Positions 23,946 through 33,979 of a stretch of DNA of 64,000 bases are shown here, in pieces (within the stretch, counting starts at the first letter, position 1; the number at the start of each line of letters is the position of its first letter). Where the stretch lies: contig NC_085851.1 in assembly GCF_020906515.1 (NCBI RefSeq), positions 2,604,001 through 2,668,000 on the forward strand. The letters are read 5' to 3'. This stretch comes from Vanrija pseudolonga (Eukaryota; Basidiomycota; Tremellomycetes; Trichosporonales; Trichosporonaceae). The notes under the pieces were generated by a model, which saw only the letters and a list, made by a program, of their open reading frames with translations, was not told the DNA's origin and made no database searches. Position numbers and translations under genes: made by a program.

Positions 23946-26900
23946 ATGGGAGAGTTGCTCACAGTCGCCAAGCCGGCGCGCGTTCGACGAAGGACAAAGG
24001 CCCCACTCTCGGACAGTGCGGCCGCAGCCCAAGGCGCGAATGGGGCTTCCTCGTCGACACCAAAAGCTGGGCCATCGCGCTCATCAAAACGTGCCGCCGG
24101 CCCGTCGTGGGACGTGATCCCCATCGCACGGAGTGAAGTTTCCTCTGTCCCTCCAGTATGGTCGAACGATGGTCGGTGAGTACAGCTGCTCCGCGTGCCT
24201 TGGTTAGCTGCATGCTCACACACCAGCTTCTACTTTGCCGCGTCGTCCACCGGCGTAGCGGTCCACTCCTCCGAGGCGCCAAACTTTAAGCGCCTCTCCA
24301 CCCTCTCTTCCACCGACCGCAATGGCCACACCAAGCCCATCACGGCGCTCATTCTCCACCCTACCAACCAGCTCCAGTTGATAACGGCCTCGCTCGATGG
24401 TACCATTAAAATTTGGGACTGGGTCGAGGGGCGCCACATCCGCACTATCCGGCTCGTGGAGGACTCCTCGATCAGCCAGATCAGTGTCGGGCAGGTCGGC
24501 GAGAAGTGGTGGATCTTTGCGACCGTCACCAACGCCAAGAGCGGCAAGAAGCCCAAGGACGACGACTCGCATCTCCAGCACCGTGTGCTCCGAGTTCAGC
24601 TCGCTCCCGTCACACGGCCAGCCTCGGCGACTGAAAATTGGTGCCACCCCCATACTATCGTGGGTAAGCTTCGTGCCGAGCCCAAGACTTTGATGATGTC
24701 TCCTCGCGGAACATATCTCGTCGCCCTCGCGGGTACCAAGGCCTACGTGTACCGGTTGCCAAAGGACCCAGCCGAGGACCACTGGCGCGCAAACTGTGTC
24801 AAGTTTGTCTCGGACCAAGAGTTCACCTGCGGCGCATTCGCCCCCGATCGCAAGGCTGGCTCGAAGCAAGAGGAGTGGTTCGCTACCGGTGACCGCCGTG
24901 GTATTATCCGACTGTGGCACGGCCTCGGCCAAGCTTTCCGCCAGCTCGACGCTGCTGCTGCTGCGGACGAGTCTGCCGACAAGCCCGTGTACGCGGAAAC
25001 GGAGAAGCGTCTCCCCACAACATCACTGCATTGGCACGCGCACGCTGTCGCAGCCCTCACGTTCAGCTCTGGCGGCGCCCAGATCCTCTCGGTCGGTGAG
25101 GAGAGCGTGTTGGTCCAGTGGCACCTTGCCTCCGGCAAGCGCGAGTACATCCCCCGCCTCGGCGGCCGGCCACTACTTAGCGTTACCGTCAGGCAAGGGT
25201 CTCGTGGTGTCGAGGACGAGTACTGGATGGGCCTCGCCGACGGCTCGGTCATCCGTGTCGGTGCTGCCACTGGCCAGGTCTCGCCTGTCGGCCAGGGCGT
25301 CCGTCTCGACCCCCTCCGCCCAACAACATCTGGACCGTACCCCCTCGCCGTCCACCCCTCGACCAAGGCATTGGTTGTTCCCTCCTCCTACCCCTCGACA
25401 TTGCAGTTCATCGACCCATTAGCATCATCGGTGCTGTTCGATCTCGAAGTGGCCCCCTCGAACCGTGTGTCGAAGCGCGACGACAAGCAGCTTTCGCCGA
25501 TTGCCGTTGAGCAGGTTGCCTTTTCTCCTGCTCGCGATGGCCGGTCAGAGTGGATGGCCACGGTGGAAGGACGCAAGCGTGACGAGGACGAGGGTGGCGG
25601 TTTTGTCCAGACCCTCAAGTTTTGGCGCTGGAACGGCGAGCGGTACATTGTCAACACTCAGTACCCTCGTCCCCACGGCTCGGAGACCATTGCTTCGCTG
25701 TCGTTCAGCGCGTTGGGACCCGACCAGGAGCCTCTGGCGTTGACTGCTAGCTCGTCTGGCACTGTCAAGATCTGGCACCCCCGACAGACCAAGAAGAGCG
25801 ACAATGGTGAGTGTCTCGCCTCCCTCCCCCCTCCTGCACCTCTCCGGTGATGACAAACAAACAACACATTACAAACTTTCCAGAGCCTCCGGGCCATGGG
25901 GAATCCATGTTCTGCAATCCTGAGGAGACCACTGTTGAAGGCGTCTATGAGTTTGGCTGACGAAAATTAGGAAAATCTTCCAAGAAGCCTGCCATTACAG
26001 ACTGTGAGTGTTGTTTCTCTGGTTTCCTCTCCCCCACCCCCACGCCCGCGATGTTCAGTGATGAACAACTTAAATTTATCAAGCTCAACAGTCCTACAAT
26101 TGCTGAGGATACCCCACTTCTACCTTCTGAGACCTATCGCGGGCTCTCCTTTCTTGACTTGCGATTAAGTGATTAAAGCTGACGCTTTATTAGTGTACTG
26201 GACGTCGCGCTCAACGTTCAAGTACCGCTCGCTTGGTGTGTCTTCGGCGGTCTTCTCTCCCGACGGCACCCTCGTTGCGCTAGCCCACGGCTTTGTTGTC
26301 AGCTTGTGGGACACGGAGAGCAACGTGCTTGTGCGCACGCTCGAGTCGGCGGTCGTTGCCAAGAAGGTGGCTTTCGCCGGCAGCGAGGGCCGTTACCTCG
26401 TGGCCACCGGCGCGCCGAAGGGCGTGACTGTTTGGGACCTGTTGTCGTGCGAGGCAGTGCACTCCAATGTCAACCAACTGGTTGAAGTGCTCCTCGGTCT
26501 GCCAACGGGCTACGCCATCGCGCACGGCACAGGGACGGACACGGACGTGACGACGCTGGCGTTCTTTGGCCCCAACTCCGCTCCCCAGCAGACGATCCAC
26601 TTGAAGTCCAAGTTTGCGGCGATCGCTGCGCTGCCTTCGGCCAACCACCACTTGGTCGGCATTGCGACGACTGGCGAGATCTACCGCTTCGGCTACCAGC
26701 AGGCGTCGGCGGCGCCAGCGGCCCGCGCCATCTCTGCTGCTCCGGGCTCGCGCGCCACTTCCATCTGGCAGGAGATGTTTGGCAAGGACGCATTCTTGGA
26801 CGACCTCGACGACAAGGCCGAGCCCGAGCAGGAGGCGGTCGCCGTCTCGGCTCTGCAGCGCCGTGCTGCTGGCCACCCGGCTCAGGTGTTTGACGGCCCA

Positions 26901-27341
26901 AGTCATACCCTTCCGCCAGTGGGCATGCTGTTCGACGCCTTCATGGACGAGCTGCTGGGGTCGAGGGGCGAGGAGGAGACGCAGGCCACGGCCGAGGTCA
27001 TCGAGTACGACGTTGCGCCTACGATTGGCGCTGCGCCGATGGTGTTCGACTCGGACGCCATCAGGAACGTGCGGGATGTCGACGTTGCCGAGCTCGAGGT
27101 CTACTTCCGGGACCTGCTTGCGTCGGCACCGGCCAAGCCCAAGGCGGCGGCAGCGGCGGGCCTGGGCAAGGCGAAGGCGAGGCCGAACGGTGTTCCTGTG
27201 GCTGGGCGTTCCGTGTCGACGCCAGTCAAGGCGTCGAGCAAGGTGGCCAAGAGCAGCCCTGGGACACCGGACGAGCCAGAGGTGGTCGATGGGAAGCGGA
27301 GGAGCAAGAAGCGCAAGGCGCCGCGCATGAGCGAAGTGTAA
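23946..27341 (+). CDS. WDR75/UTP17 (Nan1), U3 small-subunit processome WD40 protein; snoRNA host gene
   Basis: t-UTP subunit needed for rRNA transcription and 18S processing in the nucleolus. Exons 23946..24175, 24227..25806, 25971..26003 and 26194..27341 sum to 996 residues. After a basic N-terminus come two beta-propellers. In the first are HTKPITALILHPTNQLQLIT, LDGTIKIWDW, TLMMSPRGTYLVALAG, FATGDRRGIIRLWHG and LHWHAHAVAALTFSSGGAQI; in the second, LSFSALGPDQEPLALTASSS, GTVKIWHP, FKYRSLGVSSAVFSPDGTLV and HGFVVSLWD. A Lys/Ala-rich tail ends RRSKKRKAPRMSEV, a nuclear/nucleolar-type end. The 33-base exon adds 11 residues (GKSSKKPAITD plus a junction Leu) and keeps the frame; it can also be skipped without a frame change. 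Each intron flanking it carries one C/D-box snoRNA, unusual for a genome whose introns are mostly under 60 bases. Confidence 0.92.
25841..25928 (+). ncRNA. Intronic C/D-box snoRNA, SNORD96-like, predicted guide for 5.8S rRNA Gm75
   Basis: Lies in the 164-base intron 25807..25970 of WDR75. Box C GTGATGA is at 25847-25853 and box D CTGA at 25920-25923. The flanking TCTCC (25841-25845) and GGAGA (25924-25928) form a perfect terminal stem. The guide just before box D, TTCTGCAAT (25910-25918), is complementary to ATTGCAGAA, a nearly universal segment of fungal 5.8S rRNA. The fifth base before box D (C25915) pairs with the G equivalent to human 5.8S G75. Human SNORD96 guides Gm75 with a matching CCTGCAATT-CTGA arrangement. 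The boxes, stem and guide are seen; expression is inferred from the intronic location. Confidence 0.88.
25971..26003 (+). other. 33-base coding exon between the two snoRNA introns of WDR75
   Basis: Bounded by an AATTAG acceptor (branch-like GGCTGAC just upstream) and a GTGAGT donor. Exactly 11 codons in phase 1 on both sides, giving GKSSKKPAITD in the spliced protein. It separates the two snoRNA-bearing introns so that each intron holds one snoRNA. Confidence 0.75.
26045..26143 (+). ncRNA. Intronic C/D-box snoRNA, target not identified
   Basis: Lies in the 190-base intron 26004..26193 of WDR75. Box C GTGATGA is at 26058-26064 and box D CTGA at 26127-26130; a possible box D' CTGA is at 26103-26106. 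The external arms CCCGCGAT (26045-26052) and ATCGCGGG (26136-26143) form a perfect 8-bp stem that brings boxes C and D together, as in many fungal intronic snoRNAs. The possible guides are the bases before D (CCACTTCTACCTT) and before D' (AGTCCTACAATTG). I could not match either to a remembered rRNA site over ten bases. Confidence 0.8.
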
Positions 27342-27545
27342 GAGAAGTGCATTGTTGCGTATCATTAGTAGTATTATGCATTATAGCATCTTGTTAGCGG
27401 CGAGCACGAGCAGCACGCGAGCGGAGCGAGCGGGCTGTGAGGCGAGGGAAAGGGGGCAAGGAGTCCGTAGAGTCGAGGCCCAACATCATTCCACCTCAAG
27501 CCACACCCTGCCGACATCCACCACAAAACTTCTTATGCATCCACA

Positions 27546-28105
27546 CTAAACAGCAGAGATGCTCTTGAGCCCATTCTCGTTGGTGACCTGGTCGACGACC
27601 TTCTTGAAGTGGGGGAACTGGGTGGGGTGTGAGCTTACAGTCCCTCGAGGGACGTGGCGACGCCACCTCGCCTCGCCAGCCTCGCTGCGCTGCCCTCGGC
27701 GGCTGCGCCCACTCACACGCTGCTCGATCCACAAGAGCTTCTTGCTGATCTCGTCACCGTCGTCGCCCTGCTTCTTCTTGTTGGAGACGTAGGCCTCGAG
27801 CACCTGCTTGACGTAGCTGAGCGAGCGCGTCAGCGCGAGCTCTCTCGACGCGGGGTGCCGGCCGAGGGCAGGGGAGGCAGGAGCGAGGGCATGCCCGCCG
27901 CTGGCTGTGCTCGCTCGCGACTCACGACTGGTCCTGCACCGCACGGTCCGTGTTAAGCGCCTCCTCGACGGCCTTCTCGTTGGCGACGTTGGGGATGCCG
28001 CCGGCCTGCGGGGGATGTTAGTGGAGGAGAGGGAGGAGGCGGAAGCCAGCCACGACGTACAGCAAGAGCCGGGTCAGCGTCGTGGTGGTGGGCGTGGTGG
28101 ACCAT
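27546..28105 (-). CDS. Small protein of unknown function, four exons
   Basis: About 95 residues from a four-exon gene (start 28105, stop 27546-27548). It opens with a His-rich MVHHAHHHDADPALA, then GGIPNVANEKAVEEALNTD, SYVKQVLEAYVSNKKKQGD, EISKKLLWIEQRFPHFKK and VVDQVTNENGLKSISAV. All three introns have GT donors and CAG acceptors and keep the frame; two of them exceed 100 bases. The chain is mostly amphipathic helix with no signal peptide or membrane span. I do not recognise a family. A TATA box lies 70 bases upstream, which suggests a well-expressed or regulated gene. Confidence 0.75.
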
Positions 28106-28173
28106 TGTGTGGGCTGCCTTGTATTGTCTGTGAATGGGGTGTGGATGTGGGGCAGTGACGTGACGGTGGCCCA

Positions 28174-28179
28174 TTTATA
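28174..28179 (-). promoter_or_regulatory. TATA box of the small gene at 27546-28105
   Basis: On the minus strand the sequence reads GGTATAAATGG, a consensus TATA element about 70 bases before the ATG at 28105. A TGACGTGACG stretch lies between it and the start (near 28156). Confidence 0.65.
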
Positions 28180-28487
28180 CCACGCCCGCACGACACGACA
28201 CGACGACTCCCTCGTCGCGTGAGAGCTTCGTTGCGGTTCTAGCACCCCCCCACCCAGCCGTAAACGACATCTCGGCTGGCTAGGAACGCGACGTCTACGT
28301 CATGACGTTGTGAGCCGCGGATACTTTCTCGGTTGGTGTTTCTCCTGACACTGTACATAGGGCCCGTTTCGGAGTGGCAGGGGTGCATGTGGTGCTGGGA
28401 TGTTCCGATCGGCGTGCGGCTGGCCTGGAGTGGGCGATGGGGAGGAGGACGGAGACGGGGTGGGCGAGGTGTTGCCGGCGGGTCAGA

Positions 28488-28537
28488 CATGGCTGGCTGG
28501 CTGGTTGCCTGGCTGGCTGGCGTTCGGCTGGCTGCTG
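28488..28537. repeat. Degenerate (GGCT)n tract
   Basis: Imperfect tetranucleotide run of GGCTGGCTGGCTGG type interrupted by GTTGCCT and CGTTC. Confidence 0.8.
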
Positions 28538-29072
28538 CCTCGTACCTACACTGACGCTGGACTGCGTACTCTGCCATCTGCCACCCAGCGCGACGCGTGT
28601 GGTTCGGCACGTTCACCGTTTCATAGTGGCCTTGAGCCGAAGGAAACCAGCCGGTGCGCCGGTGGCAGCATGGCAGAGGACCAGTCGTGCTGTTGTTGTT
28701 CCGGCTCGACAGCTCGCCGGCTTGCGCGACGGCGTAGCCCGCCAATATCATCAGTCTGGCCGGCGTTGGCTGGCCCGGCGCACTGAACGCACCCTTCGCG
28801 GGCATGCACCAGCAGCTCGTTGGGATCACTTGCATAACGCTGGCCATGAGCTAAGTGCAGTAGTACTTAGTTGGCGTTGTGGCCTTTGTCGGCGCCACCC
28901 ACGGCACGGCGATCGCGCGTGCCGATGGCCGGCCGCGTGGGGCGCAGACAGGCAGGCAGAGTGGGGAAGCCACGCCAACTTGCTTCGCACCGGTGACCAA
29001 CGGACCGAAGGCACCACGAAATCGCGACAACCACTCACCATTTCAATCTCCCACATCACCACGAGCATCACC

Positions 29073-30134
29073 ATGCCGTCCGAGAAGAAGCACCACAAGG
29101 CAGGCAAGAAGGGTACGTCGGCCCCAGCCTCCCCTCCACTCACAACGCAGGCCTCACGCCCGTCAAGGCCTACCTGTTCCTGTACAACGCCGTCTCCTTC
29201 GTGCTCTGGGGCCGGCTCCTAGTCCTGACAGTATGGTTCATCCTCACGCCGCGTTCGGCGCCGGCTCACTGGACCGTGTTCGGGCAGTCTGCGCGCGGGG
29301 ATGTCCCGTGGGCGTGGGTTGCCGCCTTGGCGGACCACCTGAGCGGCGCGTACGACTTCCACGGGCTGGGCGAGGCGACAAAGTGGACCCAGAGCCTCGC
29401 TGTGCTCGAGATCTTCCATGCTGCGTTCGGCCTCGTGCGGAGCCCGGTCGGCACGGTCGCGAGCCAGGTCTTCTCGCGGTTGTGGGCTGTCTGGGGCGTC
29501 GTCGAGATGGTGCCGAGCGTGAGTTGGAAGCAGGGCAGAAGGGGCCAGGAAGCTCGTTACTGACGCCGCCGACCTCCGCGCAGACCCACGCCCACCCCCT
29601 CTTCGCCACCATGCTCCTCGCGTGGAGCGTGACCGAGACGATCCGGTACCCGTTCTACGCGCTCGCGCTCTTCGACATCGAGGTGTACGCGCTCAACTGG
29701 CTGCGGTACAACACGTTTTTGGTGCTGTACCCGCTCGGCGCGAGCTCCGAGGCGTTTTTGGCGCTCTCGACTGTCCCGCCGCTCAGCTCGCTGCCCTACA
29801 TCCACTACTTCTTCGCGGCGCTGCACGCCATCTGCCTCTCGCTCCCCGCGCCGGTGCTCAAGCAGATCACGCACACCAAGGCCGGACGCCACTTCCTCTA
29901 CTCGCTTGCCCGGGCCAAGGCCGCGCAGAAGACGCACGGCATCACGTGGAGCCCGATCCAGTTTGTCCGTCTCGTGCTCTTCGTCATCTGGTGGCCTGGT
30001 GGGTTGTCCAAGGCGTATCGCACTAACCCCCAGCGCTTTACGTCCTCTACACTTACATGCTCAAGCAGCGCCGCAAGTTCTTCGCCAAGAACAAGCAGGC
30101 CAAGCGCGTCGGCCAGGCCAACAAGGCCAACTAG
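29073..30134 (+). CDS. Very-long-chain (3R)-3-hydroxyacyl-CoA dehydratase (PHS1/HACD)
   Basis: Third step of the ER fatty-acid elongation cycle: dehydrates 3-hydroxyacyl-CoA to trans-2-enoyl-CoA. Four exons, about 308 residues. Start 29073 gives a Lys-rich N-terminus (MPSEKKHHKAGKKG), followed by AYLFLYNAVSFVLWGRLLVL as the first span. Several further membrane spans follow (LAVLEIFHAAFGLVRSPV, VFSRLWAVWGVVEMVPS, LLAWSVTETIRYPFYAL). The catalytic Tyr and Glu of the family are in YPLGASSE, seven residues apart as in yeast Phs1 (Tyr149/Glu156). The C-terminus after WWPALYVLYTYMLKQRRKFF is Lys-rich and cytosolic, but it ends in NKAN rather than a classical KKxx signal. Confidence 0.93.
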
Positions 30135-30408
30135 GCGATGTCTACAGCTCTTTGACGTCAGCCACTGCGCCACCCCTCCTTCAACCCCCGTGGCACAAAT
30201 CTAACCCCCTACTACCCCCTGCACCCCACCGGTGTTTATGACATGAAACTATTCATACACATGTCGCAAGGGACGCGGCGGGCGGGCCGGCGGAGCACGC
30301 GGCACGGTCCTATGACTGACAGCTACAGAGAGGGGTTACTTGGGTGACGGACTAGGGGTATTGGGGGCCGAGGGCGCCCGACTTGACGACTCGGCGGCAC
30401 GTCGTCGC

Positions 30409-31672
30409 CTATCCCGGGAACTGGCAAAACTTGAGCGCCTCGTTCGACATGGTGATGCTTGGCCGGCGGTCGATGGTCGCGAGCGCAAACAGCATCAGCG
30501 TCGGGGTGAGCGCCGCGCGGAACAAGCCCGCGTCGTGGTGGATGATGCTCGACACAAACAGCGTGTCCGGCTTGGCGAGGTAGCACACAATCGCGCGGCG
30601 GCCGTTGAATAGCACCGTCCAGCGGGTACGGTAGTAGTGCGAGTCTGACCAGGCCTGGGCGGGGACGTCAGCATTAGCACTTGACCCAACTTCTTACCAC
30701 CAGACACGCCTTGGCGGCGTTGCCCCCCAGCGTGCCAGAGTTGCACACGCGCCCCTCGGTATTGACCCATACCTCGAAGCCGTTGCTCAGCGGGATCGTG
30801 CCAGCGACCCTGTGTTCTTGCTCGGCGGTCGCGGCGTCGAAGATCTGGTCGAGGTCGCGGTCGATGAGGAGCCGCTTAAACTTGAGCACGGCGCGCGGCT
30901 TCTCGTCGGCGTAGCACAGCCAGTCGCCCTTACTCGACGCGTCGAGCTCTGATGGGCGCATCCACCCAGCCGTGGTCACTGGCGCTCGGGTCGGCTCGTA
31001 GTTCCTCCGGACGGCGAGGAACTCGTTCACGTGTTCAATCACCACGTCGAACAGGCCGGGCTTGCCCGTCTCGCACGGGTAGCTCGCGAGGATCTCGTTG
31101 TCGGCGTGCCAGTCGCCCACGCGCTTGCAGTAGTCGGTCTCCGGGACGCCGGGCTTGGGACGCGCCTTGACGCGCTGTACCTCGTCGAAGAGCAAGCCGG
31201 CAATGTGCGCGTGGTACTGCACGCGAATCCTCCGCGTCTGTTCGTGCGCGTTGGGGCTGCTCTGCGCGTTGGGGCTGCTCTGGTGCGTGTGGAACTGCGC
31301 CTGCGCGATCGCGAGGTCGAGGTCGCTCCCGTGGATGCTGAGGGGCAGCGTGCCGTCTGCAAGGAGGAGCGGCGGGCCCGGCGACACGGGGAAGACATGG
31401 CGCGTGAGGCACTCGCGGAGGTCGGACGGGCGGGCACCCTTGTATCGCGCGTTCGGGGGCGGCGTGGGCGTGGGCGTCGGCGCTGGGAGCGTGTGTGCGC
31501 GACGCGACGAGACGGAGCGCGGGGTAGTAGAGAACTGGTGGCCGCGGGGGAGCAGATCTCCCCCCGTGTCGGGCATGGGGAGGGTCGGCGCCGCCGGGCG
31601 GTGGGGGGAGGCTGGGCGGTGTGGGGTGGGTGACGCGGGGCGGGCGGGGGACGCCGGCCGCGTCGGGGGCAT
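30409..31672 (-). CDS. Unknown protein, possible PD-(D/E)xK-like remnant domain
   Basis: Two exons, with an intron near 30661-30700; about 400 residues. Residues 1-80 are Pro/Ser/Thr-rich and disordered. A duplicated SSPNAQ/SSPNAH motif lies near residue 150. The rest looks folded: HVFPVSPGPPLLLADGTLPL, YHAHIAGLLFDEVQRVKARP, GLFDVVIEHVNEFLAVRRNY, PRAVLKFKRLLIDRDLDQIF, SNGFEVWVNTEGRVCNSGTL, TRWTVLFNGRRAIVCYLAKP, DTLFVSSIIHHD. The layout (a strand with LFDVV, then PRAVLKFKR, a helix, then a strand hairpin) recalls PD-(D/E)xK-type domains found before fungal FunK1 kinases. The ExK acidic residue is replaced by Lys, and no kinase follows. This is a weak structural inference; the gene itself is well supported by frame and splice sites. 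Confidence 0.65.
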
Positions 31673-32333
31673 GGTAGTTGGTTGGGTGAGTGTTGAGGGA
31701 AGAGAGAGTGGTGGTGTGTGTCGGGGGGATTATTATATGTGTAATGATGATGACACTGGCGCGAGGACGTGAGGTGGAGGACCAGTTGCGAGTTGCGAGA
31801 CATTGCCTGGGCGGCCGGCACACACGGCGCTGGTCAATCAGTGGCACATGAGGGGGGGAGTGATCAGCGGGCGCGACGGCGCGAGGCGCGGGCGGTGGGT
31901 GGAAACGATGGCTGCGACTCGCACCGTTCAGTCACCTCTGGGCATCGAGTCTGTCGTGTTCTTCTTGCACCTGTCCACCCCCAGCTGCCCACCATCAAGC
32001 AGCCAGCACTCGGCGTGGACACCCTTCCTGCCATGGACCTCACCAGACACCAGCACCCTGGCTCGAGTACGACAACCCTCACCACGCCCAACAACTACAG
32101 CTGGGCATACCTTCTCTAGACTAAGCTCTGCCCATGCCCTTGTCATCCATAATCACCATGCATGCGCCTCCTCTTCCTCTCTACAGCAATCCACCTGCCC
32201 AAGTGGCACAAGAAACCAGTCGCGCCTCACACCTTATCCAACCACCCCACATACCCACCTTCCCGACTCGATCAAAGTGGAGGTCGAACTGCCGGCCCGA
32301 CTTTCCTCCTGCCCATATCGCACCGCACGTACC
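31673..32333. other. Divergent intergenic region
   Basis: About 660 bases between the unknown protein and HIS6 starts. A CCA/ACC-rich tract near 31680-31740 lies before the minus-strand gene. No RNA gene or repeat that I can support. Confidence 0.55.
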
Positions 32334-33251
32334 ATGCCAGCCCAGCGCAGACACTCGCAGTTCCGCCCCTGCATCGACCTGCACGGCGGGGTGGTCAAGC
32401 AGATTGTCGGAGGCACGCTCGACCTGACCGCGAGCGGGGAGGGCAAAGGCCCGAAGGAGAACTTTGTCGCGACGTGAGTGCGCCAAGGGCCGCATGTTCA
32501 GCCAGCGCTGACTCCGCTCTCTCCCCTGCAGCAAGCCCCCGAGCTACTACGCCGAGCTGTACCGCTCCAACGGCCTGAACGGCGGACATGTCATCAAGCT
32601 GGGCCCGAACAACGACGCGGCCGCGCGCGAGGCGCTGGCCGCCTGGCCAAACGGACTGCAAGTCGGCGGCGGGATCACTGTCGCGAACGCGCGCGAGTGG
32701 CTCGAGGCCGGCGCCGAAAAGGTCATCGTCACGTCTGCCCTGTTCCCGGGGGGCAAGTTCGCCGAGGACGTCCTCGCTGCCCTGTCGGCCGCAGTGGGCA
32801 AGGACAAGCTCGTCGTCGACATCTCGTGCCGTCGTCGCGAGGCGGGGTGGATCGTCGCTATGAACGGGTGGAAGACGCTCACCGACCTCGTCGTGAACGC
32901 CGAGAGCATCAAGCGGATCGAAGGATACTGCTCCGAGCTGCTCATCCACGCTGCGGACGTCGAAGGGCTGTGCCAGGGCATTGACGAGGAGCTTGTCGAG
33001 CGTGAGTGCGGCGGCGTCGAGTGCAGCGTCATGTGCGAGCTAACGACCCAGGCCTCGGCGAGTGGGTGTCCATCCCCTGCACGTACGCCGGCGGCGCCAA
33101 GGAGCTCGGCGACCTCGCCCTCGTTGACCGCCTGTCGGGCGGCAAGGTCGACCTGACGTTCGGGTCCGCCCTGGACATTTTCGGCGGCGCCGGCGTCGTC
33201 TTCGACGAGCTCGTCGCGGCTGACAAGGAGGCCAAGGCGGCGAGTGTGTAG
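32334..33251 (+). CDS. HIS6: ProFAR isomerase, histidine biosynthesis (HIS6)
   Basis: Converts ProFAR to PRFAR, the fourth step of histidine synthesis. Three exons, about 265 residues, a single TIM barrel. The eukaryotic HIS6 opening [20 protein letters not shown] holds the first catalytic Asp; [20 protein letters not shown] holds the second. Phosphate-binding segments are [31 protein letters not shown] and [14 protein letters not shown]. The first intron (GTGAGT at 32474) joins FVAT to KPPSYYAEL and the second joins LVE to GLGEWV; both keep the frame. The short N-terminus (MPAQRRHSQ) shows no targeting signal, consistent with a cytosolic enzyme. The next gene in the same direction (MDR oxidoreductase) is 728 bases away and unrelated. 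Confidence 0.95.
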
Positions 33252-33869
33252 CGGGATGGAGGGCGTTGTAACCACGGGACATAGAATGCATTGCATGGGG
33301 CTGGGCTGAAGGGAGTGAGTGGGGCGGCAGGCAGACGAGACGACCGATGGCCTGTGGAGTGGACTCGCCCAAGTTGTTTGCATCCCGTCTCGATGGGGAC
33401 TGATCGCGGTGCCCACCGCTAGCCCATCGCCATCCCAACCCCCATGCTCACACCGGCATGTGGGGTAACTAACTGCCAACTGAAGCCCTTGATGCACAAC
33501 TGGAGCCTCGGCGACGTCCCATTCTGTAAGTTCACTCTGCGTGCCCGATTCCGGCGGAGAAGCAGGCTCGGTTAGTAATGGTTGTCTGCAGATCAGCGGG
33601 GCGTGGGCAAGCGACATTGCCATGCATCCCACGCGCCGCCCACCGCGCACTGTACGTGCGGTATCGGCACGCCGCCTCCTCGGCGTGAGCACGTTGCCGA
33701 GGCCGGCTGAGGCATCCCGAGGCGCGGCGCGCCCGCCTCACCTCCCCTCGCCGACCGACCGGCCGACTCGGGCGAAGCCAGCCACAGTGGCAGTTGACGT
33801 CAACTCATCGGTACCGAGATCTCATTCTGTGGCTCACCGAGCAACGCCCTCCGTCGTCATCGGCATGTC

Positions 33870-33870
<1 letters not shown>

Positions 33871-33906
<36 letters not shown>
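33871..33906. repeat. (CAG)n microsatellite in promoter or 5' leader
   Basis: Ten perfect CAG units plus CAACAG, ending 74 bases before the MDR start codon. Confidence 0.95.
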
Positions 33907-33910
33907 TGGC

Positions 33911-33920
33911 GAGTAATAAA
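33911..33920 (+). promoter_or_regulatory. TATA-like element of the MDR gene
   Basis: AGTAATAAAAGG lies about 60-70 bases before the ATG at 33980, directly after the CAG repeat. Position and composition fit a core promoter; weak on its own. Confidence 0.4.
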
Positions 33921-33979
33921 AGGCGCAGGGAAGGGAAATAGGTATTGCAACTTCCCAGGAAGCAAGCACAACAAACACC

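Larger units (their letters stand above)
28106..29072. other. Divergent intergenic region with GGCT-rich tract
   Basis: About 970 bases between outward-facing starts. It contains a degenerate GGCT/CTGG tract at about 28488-28537. Long open frames on both strands here are low-complexity, Pro/Arg/Trp-rich and lack splice or family signals, so no gene is called. Confidence 0.6.
33252..33979. other. Intergenic region upstream of the MDR gene
   Basis: About 730 bases: HIS6 3' UTR, then the promoter of the next gene, which includes a CAG repeat and a TATA-like box listed separately. No gene is supported. Confidence 0.6.

Noticed and set aside
27641-27654. 14-bp palindrome GTCCCTCGAGGGAC
   Set aside because: Inside an intron of the small unknown gene, too short to distinguish from chance, no partner site.
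28239-28847. Open frame of about 200 codons on the minus strand
   Set aside because: Composition is Pro/Arg/Thr/His-rich, overlaps a GGCT repeat tract and has no recognisable segment or splice context; likely chance in GC-rich DNA.
31752-31764. ATGATGA in the leader of the unknown gene at 30409-31672
   Set aside because: No box D or stem nearby; part of an ATG-rich microsatellite-like stretch.
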